Translations under genes and position numbers: made by a program
Assembly: GCA_019314375.1 (NCBI GenBank)
Contig: JAFCZJ010000078.1
Location: 1 to 37,905 of the forward strand
DNA: 37,905 nucleotides
Direction of reading: 5' to 3'
Source: Deltaproteobacteria bacterium
Lineage (GTDB): Bacteria; Myxococcota; B64-G9
The notes under the pieces: model-generated
What the model was told of the DNA's origin: nothing
The model's input: only the letters and a program-made list of their open reading frames with translations
The model's database searches: none
In this document: in pieces, positions 1 to 9,700 of the stretch
Numbering within the stretch: the first letter of the stretch is position 1
Layout of the letters: each line of letters opens with the position of its first letter

Positions 1-243
1 AGGTGCCAAAAAGGTGAAGAGTTTTTTCTGTGTACCCTTCTGGAAGATCTTCATCCTCCGCTCCTTTGTGGTCCCATCCTTGGTTTTGATGGTCATCTTG
101 ATCTCGGCCTTCCTGTCCTTGGCTCCGTTCATGGCATGTTCTACCTTTGCCAAAACCTCGTCGCCCGTGGCGGCCAGTGCGGGAGAAACAAGTAGACCGA
201 GAAAACTACAGATCATCAGCACGGCAATACTCACTTTGAACAT
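1..243 (-). CDS. LolA-like outer-membrane lipoprotein-sorting protein (N-terminal part, cut by window edge)
   Basis: The reverse strand opens at an ATG (241-243) eight bases after a clear AGGAGG and stays open to the window edge, giving 81 residues. The product starts MFKVSIAVLMICSFLGLL and has an Ala-rich cleavage site (PALAA), so it is exported. The mature part runs DEVLAKVEHAMNGAKDRKAE, then an IKMTIKTKDG strand and a KKLFTFLAP strand. That matches the start of the COG2834-type 'outer membrane lipoprotein-sorting' proteins, beta-barrel-half proteins related to LolA that often sit beside RND/MMPL exporters and a TetR gene. The rest lies outside the window. An operator-like inverted repeat lies 51 bp upstream, so the neighbouring TetR protein probably controls it. 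The family call is from sequence style; the partner exporter is inference. Confidence 0.7.
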   Translation of the reverse strand, partial: MFKVSIAVLMICSFLGLLVSPALAATGDEVLAKVEHAMNGAKDRKAEIKMTIKTKDGTTKERRMKIFQKGTQKKLFTFLAP

Positions 244-293
244 GGCTCCAACCTCCTGGTTTTTTGTGTCTGTTATTTTCCGGCGCATGTAAA

Positions 294-324
294 CGTTTGA
301 ACCTTTCATCTTATTGTTCAACCG
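294..324. promoter_or_regulatory. Candidate TetR operator A upstream of the LolA-like gene
   Basis: Arms CGTTTGAAC (294-302) and GTTCAACCG (316-324) form an inverted repeat with one mismatch across a 13-nt spacer. The same architecture (TGAAC, 13 nt, GTTYA, with CTTATTGTTYAAYCG at the right arm) recurs at 995-1023 in the tetR/plsB divergent region. It sits in the only upstream region of the LolA-like gene. On the minus strand the right arm contains TTGAAC, which could double as a -35 element. That two copies flank a TetR gene supports this being its binding site; binding itself is inferred. Confidence 0.55.
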
Positions 325-353
325 CATCTAAAAAAAAACCGTCCTCAAAAAAG

Positions 354-953
354 TCACCCTTTCCTATCCAGCACCAAACCACTACAAAAAATGCTCAGGG
401 TTTCATGCATCGCTTCCGCCACTGTCTGTGTGTCTTCTGAAAGAAGAAAGTAAGATTCGATCCCCTTGAATGCGGCGATCACTGTCCGGGCCACCAAATC
501 TGCTCGGATCTTTCGGAATTCTCCCTTCTTGACACCATCTTTCAAAATCGCAACAAGCATCTCCGATTCCTGTTCAAAAAACTTGGTTCGACATTCTTCG
601 GCGGCGGGAAGAAGTTCGCGACCCATAGCCTGCGAAATACGGTACAGGTTGAGCAAGCTCTATATCATCTCGAAACGCGTCATGATGAATGCTCGCAAGC
701 GATCTTCTGGATTGCTATGGGCGTCGATGGCTTTGCGAATTTCACTAACCAAAAGGCTGCCCTCACGATTCACCACTTCGGTAAAAATCTGTTCCTTATT
801 CCTGAAGTAGTGATACAAGGCTGCCTTGGTAAGCCCACAAGCCGAAGCGATGTCCTCGGTTGTGCATTTGCGGAACCCCAATCTAGAAAAGAGCGCTCGC
901 GCTTCTTTGATAATCTGCTCTTTCCTGTCTTTTGGTTCTCCGCCCATCATCAT
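354..953 (-). pseudogene. TetR/AcrR-family transcriptional regulator interrupted by an in-frame TAG
   Basis: The reading frame starts at one of three successive ATGs (953, 950, 947) behind GGAG. Residues 10-60 form a typical TetR helix-turn-helix (EQIIKEARALFSRLGF, then TTEDIASACGLTKAALYHYF). After 97 residues (RFEMI) there is an amber codon at 660-662. The same frame then continues without shift for about 100 residues (SLLNLYRISQAMGRELLP to VLDRKG), which is the expected ligand-binding helical domain. A single base change would restore a normal protein of about 199 residues. TAG is the ordinary terminal stop of other genes here (17433-17435, 32477-32479, 15624-15626), so recoding is unlikely. 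This is either a nonsense mutation, a sequencing error, or a truncated DNA-binding half. It probably represses itself and the LolA-like gene through the two operator-like repeats. Confidence 0.8.
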
Positions 954-994
954 TGGCTTTCACTCCTCGCTCAACAACTGCCTACTTCTCAGAC

Positions 995-1023
995 CTGAAC
1001 AAGTGACCTTATTGTTTAATCGT
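995..1023. promoter_or_regulatory. Candidate TetR operator B in the tetR/plsB divergent region
   Basis: CTGAAC (995-1000), 13 nt, then GTTTAA (1014-1019) followed by TCG. The arms are less perfect than in operator A, but the spacer length is the same and 13 of 15 bases of the right half (CTTATTGTTYAAYCG) agree with operator A. The site overlaps the -10 box of the proposed tetR promoter, which fits autorepression. It could also affect the divergent plsB-like gene. Confidence 0.5.
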
Positions 1024-1049
1024 TTAGCATCCATAGATCCTCTTGTCAA
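1021..1049 (-). promoter_or_regulatory. Possible sigma-70 promoter of the tetR gene
   Basis: On the minus strand a perfect TTGACA (1044-1049) is followed after 17 nt by TAAACG (1021-1026), a weak -10 match. Operator B overlaps the -10 end. The -35 and spacing are good and the -10 is poor, so confidence is limited. Confidence 0.4.
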
Positions 1050-1126
1050 CGTTTTTCTAGTGGTCCATAGCATCGGCCTGGAAGGACTTGACTTTTTAGG
1101 TGTTTTGGGACAAACCCTGTCTCAGG

Positions 1127-1366
1127 ATGACAGAAAATACGCAGAACGATTTTGAAGGACAAGCCCAGGCTGAGCTGCCGCCGGTGGGGATGCATGACCG
1201 ATATGGGCCTTTTTTTCGGTCCTTGTTTGCGCATTACTTTCGGCCGATTCAATTCCCCGAAGCGGCTGTCGAAAAAATCAAAGAGCTCGAGAAGAAAGGG
1301 ACCGTGGTCTACCTTTCCCGGGCCGCCAGCCAACTGCACTTTTTGTACATGAACTATGTCTGCCTG
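1127..1366 (+). pseudogene. plsB: N-terminal fragment of plsB-like acyltransferase, out of frame with the rest
   Basis: From ATG 1127 this frame encodes MTENTQNDFEGQAQ, then DRYGPFFRSLFAHYFRPIQF, KIKELEKKGTVVYLSRAASQ and LHFLYMNYVCL. This is the usual N-terminal helical region of bacterial PlsB-type glycerol-3-phosphate acyltransferases. After NYVCL (about 1366) the frame turns to nonsense (SSMASTPSCFSRSTSY). The sensible continuation (PVVNGINPVLLQPVDELLQR) is in the frame one base back. A net shift of one base, perhaps with loss of a few residues, separates the two parts. A GTG at 1100 is an alternative start. No strong ribosome-binding site precedes ATG 1127. Confidence 0.7.
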
Positions 1367-1422
1367 TCGTCAATGGCATCAACCCCGTCCTGCTTCAGCC
1401 GGTCGACGAGCTACTTCAGCGC

Positions 1423-3744
1423 ATGCGCCTGGTCGGCCAGGAAGACATCAGCGACTTGGACACCGAGGGCGTGGATCTGGCCCGCCGACAGTTGACTCGC
1501 TGCATTGAGCGGGATGAGTCGGCCTTGCTGTTTTTGCAGCAAGCCAGCACCTTGACCAATCCCCATGGCGGGGGCGAAGGCGGTTTGCTGCAATGCCTGA
1601 TCGACTTGCAGCGCGACCGCGAGCGACCCATTTACCTGGTGCCTCATCTCATCGTTTGGGACTTGCACCCGGAAAAAGAAGTCAAAAGCCTCGCCGACAC
1701 GGTCTTCGGCCAGCCCGAAGCCCCTGGTTTTCTGCGCACCCTTGTCAGGCTCATGCGGAATTACCGCAATGCCATGGTCAAGGTCGCCGACCCCATCGAC
1801 CTCAGCGAATTCATCAAAGAGCAAGACAAGACCTGTGCGCCGGAGAAGCAATGCCTGCAACTGGAGGAACAACTCCACGAACATCTCTTCCGCGAAGTCT
1901 TTGACGTCACCGGCCCCAAGATCCAGCCCTTCGACGAATTTCTAAAAGAGAGCCCCAAGATCCAGCCCTTCGACGAATTTCTAAAAGAGATCTTCGCCGA
2001 CGCCCGCATCCAGTCCTTCATTCGTGAAGAGGCCAAGGGAAACGAGCAAAAAACAGAGCGCTTGCAAAAAGAAGCCCTTGACATGCTGGATGAGATCGCC
2101 GCCGAGCCACGCATGCGCTGGACCCTGACGATGAACGGAATACTAAACCTTTTCTGGAAGCGTATGTACGAGGGCGTCGTCGTCGGCGAGGAGGGCTTCG
2201 ATACCATTCGCAAAGCTGTTCGCAAGGCCCCCGTGGTGTTCTGTCCGAGTCACAAAAGCCACGTGGACTACTTGATCATCAGCCAGCTTTGCCTTCGGTA
2301 CAAGGTGCCCGTTCCGCATATCGCCGCAGGCGTCAACCTGAGCTTCTGGCCCATGGGCCCCATTTTCCGTCACTCGGGCGCATTTTTCATGCGACGATCT
2401 TTCAAGGGTAACGCACTCTATCCCATCGTCTTCAGAACCTATCTCCGCTACGTGATGAACAAGCGCTTCCCCATCGAGTTCTTCATCGAAGGGGGTCGCT
2501 CAAGAACCGGCAAACTGCTTCCCCCGAAATACGGCATTCTGAGCTGGCTGGTGGAGGCTTTCGGAGAAGGGGAAAACGACGATCTCCTCTTCCTGCCCAT
2601 CTCCGTGGACTACGAGAAAATCGTAGAGGGCGGCTCCTATCTCAAGGAACTGTCCGGCGGAGAAAAGAAGAAAGAGAATGTGGCCGGGCTCATTCGCTCC
2701 GGTGATGCCCTCCGTTCCAAATACGGCAAGATCTACGTGCAGGTGGCAGAGCCCATCTCCCTGAAAGAGGCCATCAAGGATCGTTTCGGTGAACTCAACA
2801 CACTCGAGCCCGACCAGCGACGCACCCTGGTCCAATCCATCGCGCATCGAATCTTGTTTGACATCAATCGGGTCAGCACGGTCACGCCGTCCACGCTGGT
2901 GGCTTTCTGCCTCCTCAATCACCGACTGAGAGGCATGAGCGAGCATATCCTGCGTGAGCGCGCAGCTTGGGTGCTCAAATGGCTGCGTCGCCGCGATTCC
3001 CGCCTGAGCCAAGTGCTCGATGACGTGGATCGGGGCATGGCCGAAGCAACCGCGCGCTTCAGCCACGATGGGCTTGTGACGATGCAAGACACGGGCTTAG
3101 AGCTCGTCTTCACCCCCGTCGAGCGCAAACGCCTCGCTTTGGACTATTATCGAAACAACCTCATCCATCATTTCGTCCCCGCCGCCATTTTGCTCACCGC
3201 CGTCGATTCCTTCACCGTGGATGCCGTACCGCTACAGGCCCTCAGCGATAGAATCCGAGAGCTCTCCCGCCTTTTCAAACATGAATTTCTTTTCCGCAGC
3301 GAGAAACACTTCACCGAGGTCGTTGAGTCCAGCCTGAGCGAATTGGAAGATGAAGGCATCCTGAAAAGGGATGGAGACTTTGTCCTGAGACCCGCCGAGG
3401 GCAAAGAACTCCGCAACTTCCTCGGTGTCATCCTGCAGCATTTCTTAGAAGCCGGCTGGTTGACCTTGCAAGCGCTCAAGCTTCTGAGTCAAGGCCCAAT
3501 GCACGAGAAAGATCTCCTTTCCAAGGCCTTGCAACTTGGTGACCATCTCTATGTTCAGGGCGAAATCCTTCTGCAAGAATCCATATCCCGGGCGATCATC
3601 AAAAACTTCGTCAAGCTCTTCGAAGAACGCGGTCTTTTGTCCAGTGAGAAATCAACAGGGCGACGCGGCAGACTGCTGTCGCTTTCGAATGCCGAACAAA
3701 TCGACGAACAGGCTCAAGCCATTCGCCGCTATCTGAACCGATAA
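1423..3744 (+). CDS. plsB: Glycerol-3-phosphate acyltransferase, PlsB type (main frame; 5' end frameshifted)
   Basis: PlsB enzymes acylate sn-glycerol-3-phosphate at position 1, the first step of phospholipid synthesis, at the inner membrane. The 773-residue frame carries the acyltransferase signatures in order: CPSHKSHVDYL (HX4D catalytic box, His codon at 2251), the motif around AAGVNLSFWPMG, FIEGGRSRTGKLLPPKYG (substrate-binding block) and LPISVDYEKIVEG. A long helical C-terminal region follows, as in E. coli PlsB. Coding sense extends upstream of ATG 1423 to about 1363 in this frame, and the true N-terminus lies in another frame at 1127-1366, so the intact gene would be about 870 residues. 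A 13-residue unit (PKIQPFDEFLKE plus a junction residue) is duplicated exactly at 1913-1990. Gene identity is firm; whether a functional protein is made depends on the frameshift being real. Confidence 0.85.
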   Translation: MRLVGQEDISDLDTEGVDLARRQLTRCIERDESALLFLQQASTLTNPHGGGEGGLLQCLIDLQRDRERPIYLVPHLIVWDLHPEKEVKSLADTVFGQPEAPGFLRTLVRLMRNYRNAMVKVADPIDLSEFIKEQDKTCAPEKQCLQLEEQLHEHLFREVFDVTGPKIQPFDEFLKESPKIQPFDEFLKEIFADARIQSFIREEAKGNEQKTERLQKEALDMLDEIAAEPRMRWTLTMNGILNLFWKRMYEGVVVGEEGFDTIRKAVRKAPVVFCPSHKSHVDYLIISQLCLRYKVPVPHIAAGVNLSFWPMGPIFRHSGAFFMRRSFKGNALYPIVFRTYLRYVMNKRFPIEFFIEGGRSRTGKLLPPKYGILSWLVEAFGEGENDDLLFLPISVDYEKIVEGGSYLKELSGGEKKKENVAGLIRSGDALRSKYGKIYVQVAEPISLKEAIKDRFGELNTLEPDQRRTLVQSIAHRILFDINRVSTVTPSTLVAFCLLNHRLRGMSEHILRERAAWVLKWLRRRDSRLSQVLDDVDRGMAEATARFSHDGLVTMQDTGLELVFTPVERKRLALDYYRNNLIHHFVPAAILLTAVDSFTVDAVPLQALSDRIRELSRLFKHEFLFRSEKHFTEVVESSLSELEDEGILKRDGDFVLRPAEGKELRNFLGVILQHFLEAGWLTLQALKLLSQGPMHEKDLLSKALQLGDHLYVQGEILLQESISRAIIKNFVKLFEERGLLSSEKSTGRRGRLLSLSNAEQIDEQAQAIRRYLNR
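1913..1990. repeat. Perfect 39-bp tandem duplication inside plsB
   Basis: Bases 1913-1951 and 1952-1990 are identical. Each begins GCCCCAAGATCCAG and ends TTTCTAAAAGAGA. Thirty-nine bases keep the frame and add 13 residues in the linker before the acyltransferase core. Absolute identity of the copies suggests a very recent event or an assembly artefact. Confidence 0.95.
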
Positions 3745-3757
3745 GTTTCAGCTCGTC

Positions 3758-6700
3758 TCACCAAGCTCCAACCAGAACAAACCCCGACCAATAGGCGGGA
3801 TGTGGATGGTAGCGCTTGACCAATCGTTGCGCCTTGGACAAAGCCGTTGATGGAGAATGCCTTTTCAGGTAGCGATAGAAGCGCTTCATCAAAACCGCCG
3901 TGGCCACATCGCTGACGCGCCACAAGCTTGAGAGGACTCCACCAGCACCAGCCGCCAAAAATGCACGATTCAGCCCAAGCAACTCATCGCCTCGTTGCAA
4001 AGATCCCAATCCGGTCTGACAAGCGGACAGGGTGACCAGACGGGCGGACAAGGGCAAACTGAAAACCTCGATGGCCGTCAAGTCTCCATCTTGGCCATTG
4101 CCGGGGGCCAACATCAGGGCACTGAACAGGGGGCTTGAAGGCTTAAAAACGGCGTGGCATGCCAAGTGAAGATAGCCTGCGGCACCGCCCTCATCCCGCA
4201 ACAAAGCTTCGCTGGCATTTGCGCCCAAAACAACGGTCCCACCCATCTGCTCATAACCGATCGACCGCGCCTCATGCTCAGCGAAGGGCAAGGCCAGGCT
4301 ACCATCTTCCCGGGCGGGGTTGCCCAACACCAGGGCACCTCCGGCCGGACCAAATCGATTCAGCTGCCTCTTTCTCAGCTGGTCCAAAACGCTCACCGAG
4401 GGAGCGCCAAACAGGTCAAATCGCTCCATCAAATAGCGACCGCTCTGATCCAGCAAGGCGGCAAAGGGCAGATAGTGCAAAACATCATGTGGCACCACAC
4501 CCAAAAAACGGATGCCTTCAAGATCCTGCTCCAAAGGCCCAAGCAAGTCGACGAATAATCTCGCCAATTCTTCTTCCACGGGCGCAAATTGCTCCAAGTC
4601 GCGGCGAAGCTTATGAATACGCTCGGCCAATCTGGATCGGGAGATCTTGAGCCGAAAAGAAGTCAAACCACTCTTGCGCAAGACCCAAACCATGGTGTCG
4701 ACCTTGGTGACGTAGAATGCCAATAGCGCTACGTCATCCGGAAGACCCTGCTGAATGTCCACCATATTAACGGGACGCACCTCGACAAAATCGGTCATCT
4801 CCGGATGCTCTTGTCTGATGCGTTCGAGGCTCTCCAGGTAGACTTTTTGAGCCACCCGGATGGCGGCCTTTGCCCGGCCCTGCCCTGCCTCGTCCAATTC
4901 ACTGCTGCGGAGCGCTTCTCGCAGCTGAACCACCTTGTCCCGCTGCCCTCGAAGATCCTTGAGCAAAGCAGGGTCCCCGCCACCCACCACCAAGGATCGA
5001 TTGGCGAGCAAGTCCAGAAACCCACGGGCTCTGGAGCGTTCCGCATAAGCAAAGGCCTCTCCACCTTTGTTCATTTCAAACAGAAGATGCAGCATGTCCT
5101 CGTAGAGATCGTATTTGTTATCGAGAAAACCACTGCGGAATGCCTCAACTCGCAAACCCGCTCGCATGCCTTCCACGATCTCAATGGCCTTGCCATATTC
5201 GACCAAAGACCGCTCCAGGTCTCCAGCGCGCCACGCCACCTGACCCAAGATGCGAAGGGCTCGCCAACTCACCTCACGCAGGCCCAAACGCACGGCCATG
5301 CGACGGGCTTGCTCTGCCTGCTCTCCGGCCCGTTGCCCATCGCCCGCGTCGAGCGCCAAACGGGCGATGGCGAGGCGGGTTTTGACTTCATTGAAACGAT
5401 CTTCAACCGACTGGCTCAAGCGCAAAGCCTGGGCCAAAAACTCTTCAGCCTGCCGGGTTTGTCCCTGCATGCGGGCCACGACACCCAAGTTACGCAAATC
5501 ATAAGCCTTGCCCAGCGCACTCTTCAAAGCGATGTCGATGTGCAGAGCCTGCTCAAAACGCCGCCGGGCCAAGATTAGGTCACCCTGTTGCCTGGCCACA
5601 ATCCCGAGGTTGTTCAACTGGGCGGCTTCCTCGGAACGAAGCCCTGCCTTGCGCGCCGACGCCAAAGCCTGCTCCAACTCCTTTCGGGCTTTCGAGAGAT
5701 CGCCAAGATTCATCGCGATCAGCCCCCCCAAAGAACGAGCCATGATACCAAGAGTCACATCCCCAGACTGTTCAGCCTCTTGCAGAGCTTTGCGCTGCGC
5801 CAAAAAAGCTCGTTGGTATTCGCCCAGATACCAAAGGGCCTTGGCCTTCTCCAACAAGGCATCCGCTTGCAAGCGCACGAGGTGAAGACCAACAGCTGCC
5901 TGACGTGCCTTCTCCGCCAGGGCGAGGCCATCCTCATAGTGGCCGGCCGCCAACTCGGTTCTGGCTAAATCGAGCAGGGTGGCCGTTTCCAGGTCCTTTC
6001 GACCTGCCTCCTTGGCTCCCGCCAGAGCACGTTCGAACCACGCCCTGGAAGCAGAAGCCATGTTCAAGCGCTTAAGGTAGGTCGCGCCGATGGTGCGCTG
6101 CATCCGCAAAACGCGATCCGACTCACCCAGAGATTCAAAACGCTTCAATGCATCCCGGGCGGCAAGCAAGGAATCTCGATAACGCGCGCCCGCGTCCATC
6201 GCCACCACGAGATTGGCCTGAGCCTCAGCAGCCTCAGCGCCCAGATTAAGCGCATCCAGGTCCGAAACCGCGCTCCCCAGCAGGGTCAGCGACTTTTCCA
6301 CATCCCCTGCCCTGGAATGCAACACACCCAGCAAGTTTCGGGCCCTCGCCTGAGCTGCCTTATCTTTGGTTTGCCGCGCCCTCGCGAGCACCCTGCCCTC
6401 GACTTCAAGGGCGAGTTCAATCTCCCCAAGAGCAAAGGCACTTTGGACGATGGCCGCATCCACTTTCGGCAAAATGGCCACCTGACCCAGAAAAACAGCC
6501 AATCGATGGACCTCGAGGAAGGCGCTCAAGGCAGCAGACCATCGCTTGAGCTTGAATGTCTCCATGGCCTTGCGCACAGCGGTACCAAGTTCTTGCTTGG
6601 CGTAAGCAAGTCGCTGAGCCTTGTCCATGCCAGGATCCCCTCGCAGGTGGACATCCAGCCAACGCCGCCAATCCAGGTCTTTGTTATCTCGCAGGGCCTT

Positions 6701-9700
6701 GCTCAACGCCACTGCGGGTCTTTCCTTTTCGAGTAGCTTGATGAACGCAGCAAGGACCCGCGCCCGCACGGGGCTCTTTGCGACCTCCGGGATGTTGAGC
6801 AAGGTGGGTACGCCCGCACCAGCCAGACCCATGGCCCAAGCCGCACCTGGCGCATCGCCCAGGGCCCACGCAGAACCCGTGGATATCCACATGGCGGAAC
6901 CCACGTTTCTTCCCGGCAGGGAGCCAAGGCTCAACCCGCCCAGCGCTCCACGCAGTAAATCGGTCGTCAAAGAGGAGCGCAAAGGTCGGGTCGGATCGAT
7001 CAAAAAATCCGCCGAAAACCCCACCACACCGCTCTCGGCGAGTGCCATGTCGAGTTCGGGTCCGGCACCAGGCAGGGAACGATAGCCGCCACCGAGGGTT
7101 TTCAGTGCAGTCACAATTTCCGTGCTTGGTTCCTTCCCCACCCACAGGGCCCTCGACAATTTCAAGTTACGCTGGCCACGGTGCCATACCAAGTCCGCCG
7201 CTCGATGCAGGTGAGTGACCGGCACCCTCGAAATCAGGCTTAACTCACCATCGAGCAACCAGCCCAGAGGCAATGCCAGCCGATCGGTCACAGCCAGAAG
7301 CGATCGCAAGGCACGAATTTCCGCCCGCCAAGGCTGAATAAACCATTTGGACAGATGCATGCGAGCTGCCGCGGACAAGGCGGGATCATCCTGCCGGAGC
7401 TGCGCCACCCACCCGCGCAACTCCTTCTCGGAAACATCCACAACCCGCACAGAGAACGCCTTGGCACGCACCAGGAAAACCAAGGACTTTTTCGGCAAGG
7501 GGCAGACCTGAAGTAAGGCTTCATCGGGTTCGAGCAAGGCTTGTAGCCCTTCCAGCTCGAGCCATCGACCGCGAAGCATATCCCTCAAGATGCCCCGCGG
7601 TTTCCCGCCCGAATCCCTGAATTTCAACCACTCCGATTGCGCGCTTTCAGCCTTCTTCCACGCCAGACGAAGGTCTTCTTCATTCATCCCGGGAACAAGG
7701 GAGCCAAGGGCCTTGCCCCATGCCTCCTCGAGGAGTTGCAAAGTCGATAAGTACTGTCGGTCATCGTCATTGGCGGCCTGCAAGTCCTCAAGATGAACCC
7801 CGTCCAGCACGCGCCGAGTGGCCCAACGTTCGCAAAGGGACCAGGCCTGCTTGCCTTTTCCAGAGTTGATCGCCGCCTCCACCGCCTTGGCGTATACCCT
7901 CTCCCTGCCAGCCCCCAAACCGTATTCGTAGCCGCTGTGGGCCAAGCTTGCCGGAAGCCCTTCTAGCGCCGACAAGGGTTCGACCGCCAATCGCCATGCC
8001 AAATCGGACAGCCTGTACTTTCCGACCAGCTCTTGCGCCTGTTTCCTGAGGTCCCTTGCGCGATCCACAAACCCGGATCGGACCAGGGCTTCGCCCAAAT
8101 TCAATTTGGCCTGGACGGTCCACCGCAAACCTTGCCTACCATCCAAGCCCGAGGCCAGGGTCACGGCCTTTTCAAAATTCGCGACGGCCTTCCTCTGGCG
8201 CATCACGACCAAATCCAAGGCATTCAAGGACTCAATCAGGCACCCCTCTACCCCTTTTTTCTTTGGCGATCTGTCTGGCAATCGATCAATTTCAGAAAAC
8301 TCAAGGTAGGCTACACCCAATCCGTTGAACAATTGTGCCCTCTGGCTCAAACTCAATGGCAGGGTCTTTGAATGATCACCAACCGCAAGCGCCTCAAGTT
8401 CAGCCAGGCGCTTGGCCAAGCCACCATGCCCAAGCAACCCATCTTGAGCCAACACAATGCGATTGAGGGCGTTGACCACAACCCCCCTGCCGCTGCCTGT
8501 CTTAAGCGCCAGTCCCCCGGATCGCTCGAAGAGCTTGTCCGCTTTCCCATGGCGACCGGATTCCAATTCCATCACGGCCATGTGATTTGTGGCGATGGCC
8601 AAATCCAATTCCAGATCAGGATGGGGCTTGTCGGCCAAGCCGGACTCCAAGAGCCGCATTTTTCGACTGAGCGCCAAGCGCGCCCTCGGCAAATCTCCGA
8701 CCAGACGGTGCAAACGACCACGATAGGTATACAGAAAATTCCACTCACCCAATCGGTCAAACCCGAAGGCCGCCCTGGAGGCCTTCCCGCCAACACCAAT
8801 CGAAACGATTCGTTCGTCTCCTTCAACCTTTTCCTTTATCTGGGTCAGCATCTCGCCGGCCCGACCAAAAGCCTCCGCCGCATCCGACCATCTACGCAAG
8901 GCGAAAAGATTGTATCCCTCGTTTCGGTAACAAGCCGGGAGGCGAGTCACCTGACCTTGTTCCTTCCATATCTCGCAGGCCCGCCTGAAGCCTTCGGCCG
9001 CCATGAAATGTTGCCCCATCATCTGAAGCGCAGCGGCTTCAGCCGCAACCAGGCGCCCGAGCTTATCGTTCCGCTTGAGCTCACGCGCCAAAGACTGGGC
9101 TGCAGAGAATGAGGCGACCGAATCCGGCTGCTCATCCGCCAAAAACGCGCTTCTTCCGAATTGCTCCAGAAAAACCAAGCGACGTTCCTTGGATAAAAAT
9201 GGAATCTCCGTGACCTGCCTGTGCTTGTAATATTGGTAAGCCTTGCGATGATCCCCCAGAGAAAAGCTGACGTTGCCCAAATTCAACAACAAGTCTGCTT
9301 CTGCCCGCGGGTGCTGGCGTACATCCAGAAGACTCAAAGCCGCCTGGTATGCCTCGGCGGATCGCTGCAATGCCGATTCCCGATCACTTTGTCGGGCCAT
9401 TTGCTCCCATATCCAGCCTCGGGTCTGATGGGCGAAGGCCATTTGGGCATTGACCATCAGGGCGCGATCGACCCAAGTGAGGGCCTCCTCGAAATACGAA
9501 GGCCCCAGATAGGTCAAGGCGAGGCCGTATAGATACAAGGCCACATCATCACCAGGTCGCAACTCCAGCAGGCGCTCATATTCCTCGACGGCCTTGGTCT
9601 GCTTTCCTCGTCCAGCCAACAAATCGATGCGGTGCCGATGCGCGATCACATCGCCAGGATCTTGCGCAAGCAACTGGTCCAAGACCTTGATGGCCATCCC

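Noticed and set aside
660..662. TAG in tetR as pyrrolysine or other recoding
   Set aside because: TAG ends at least three other genes here (15624-15626, 17433-17435, 32477-32479), and TetR proteins are not known to need a special residue. A nonsense change is simpler.
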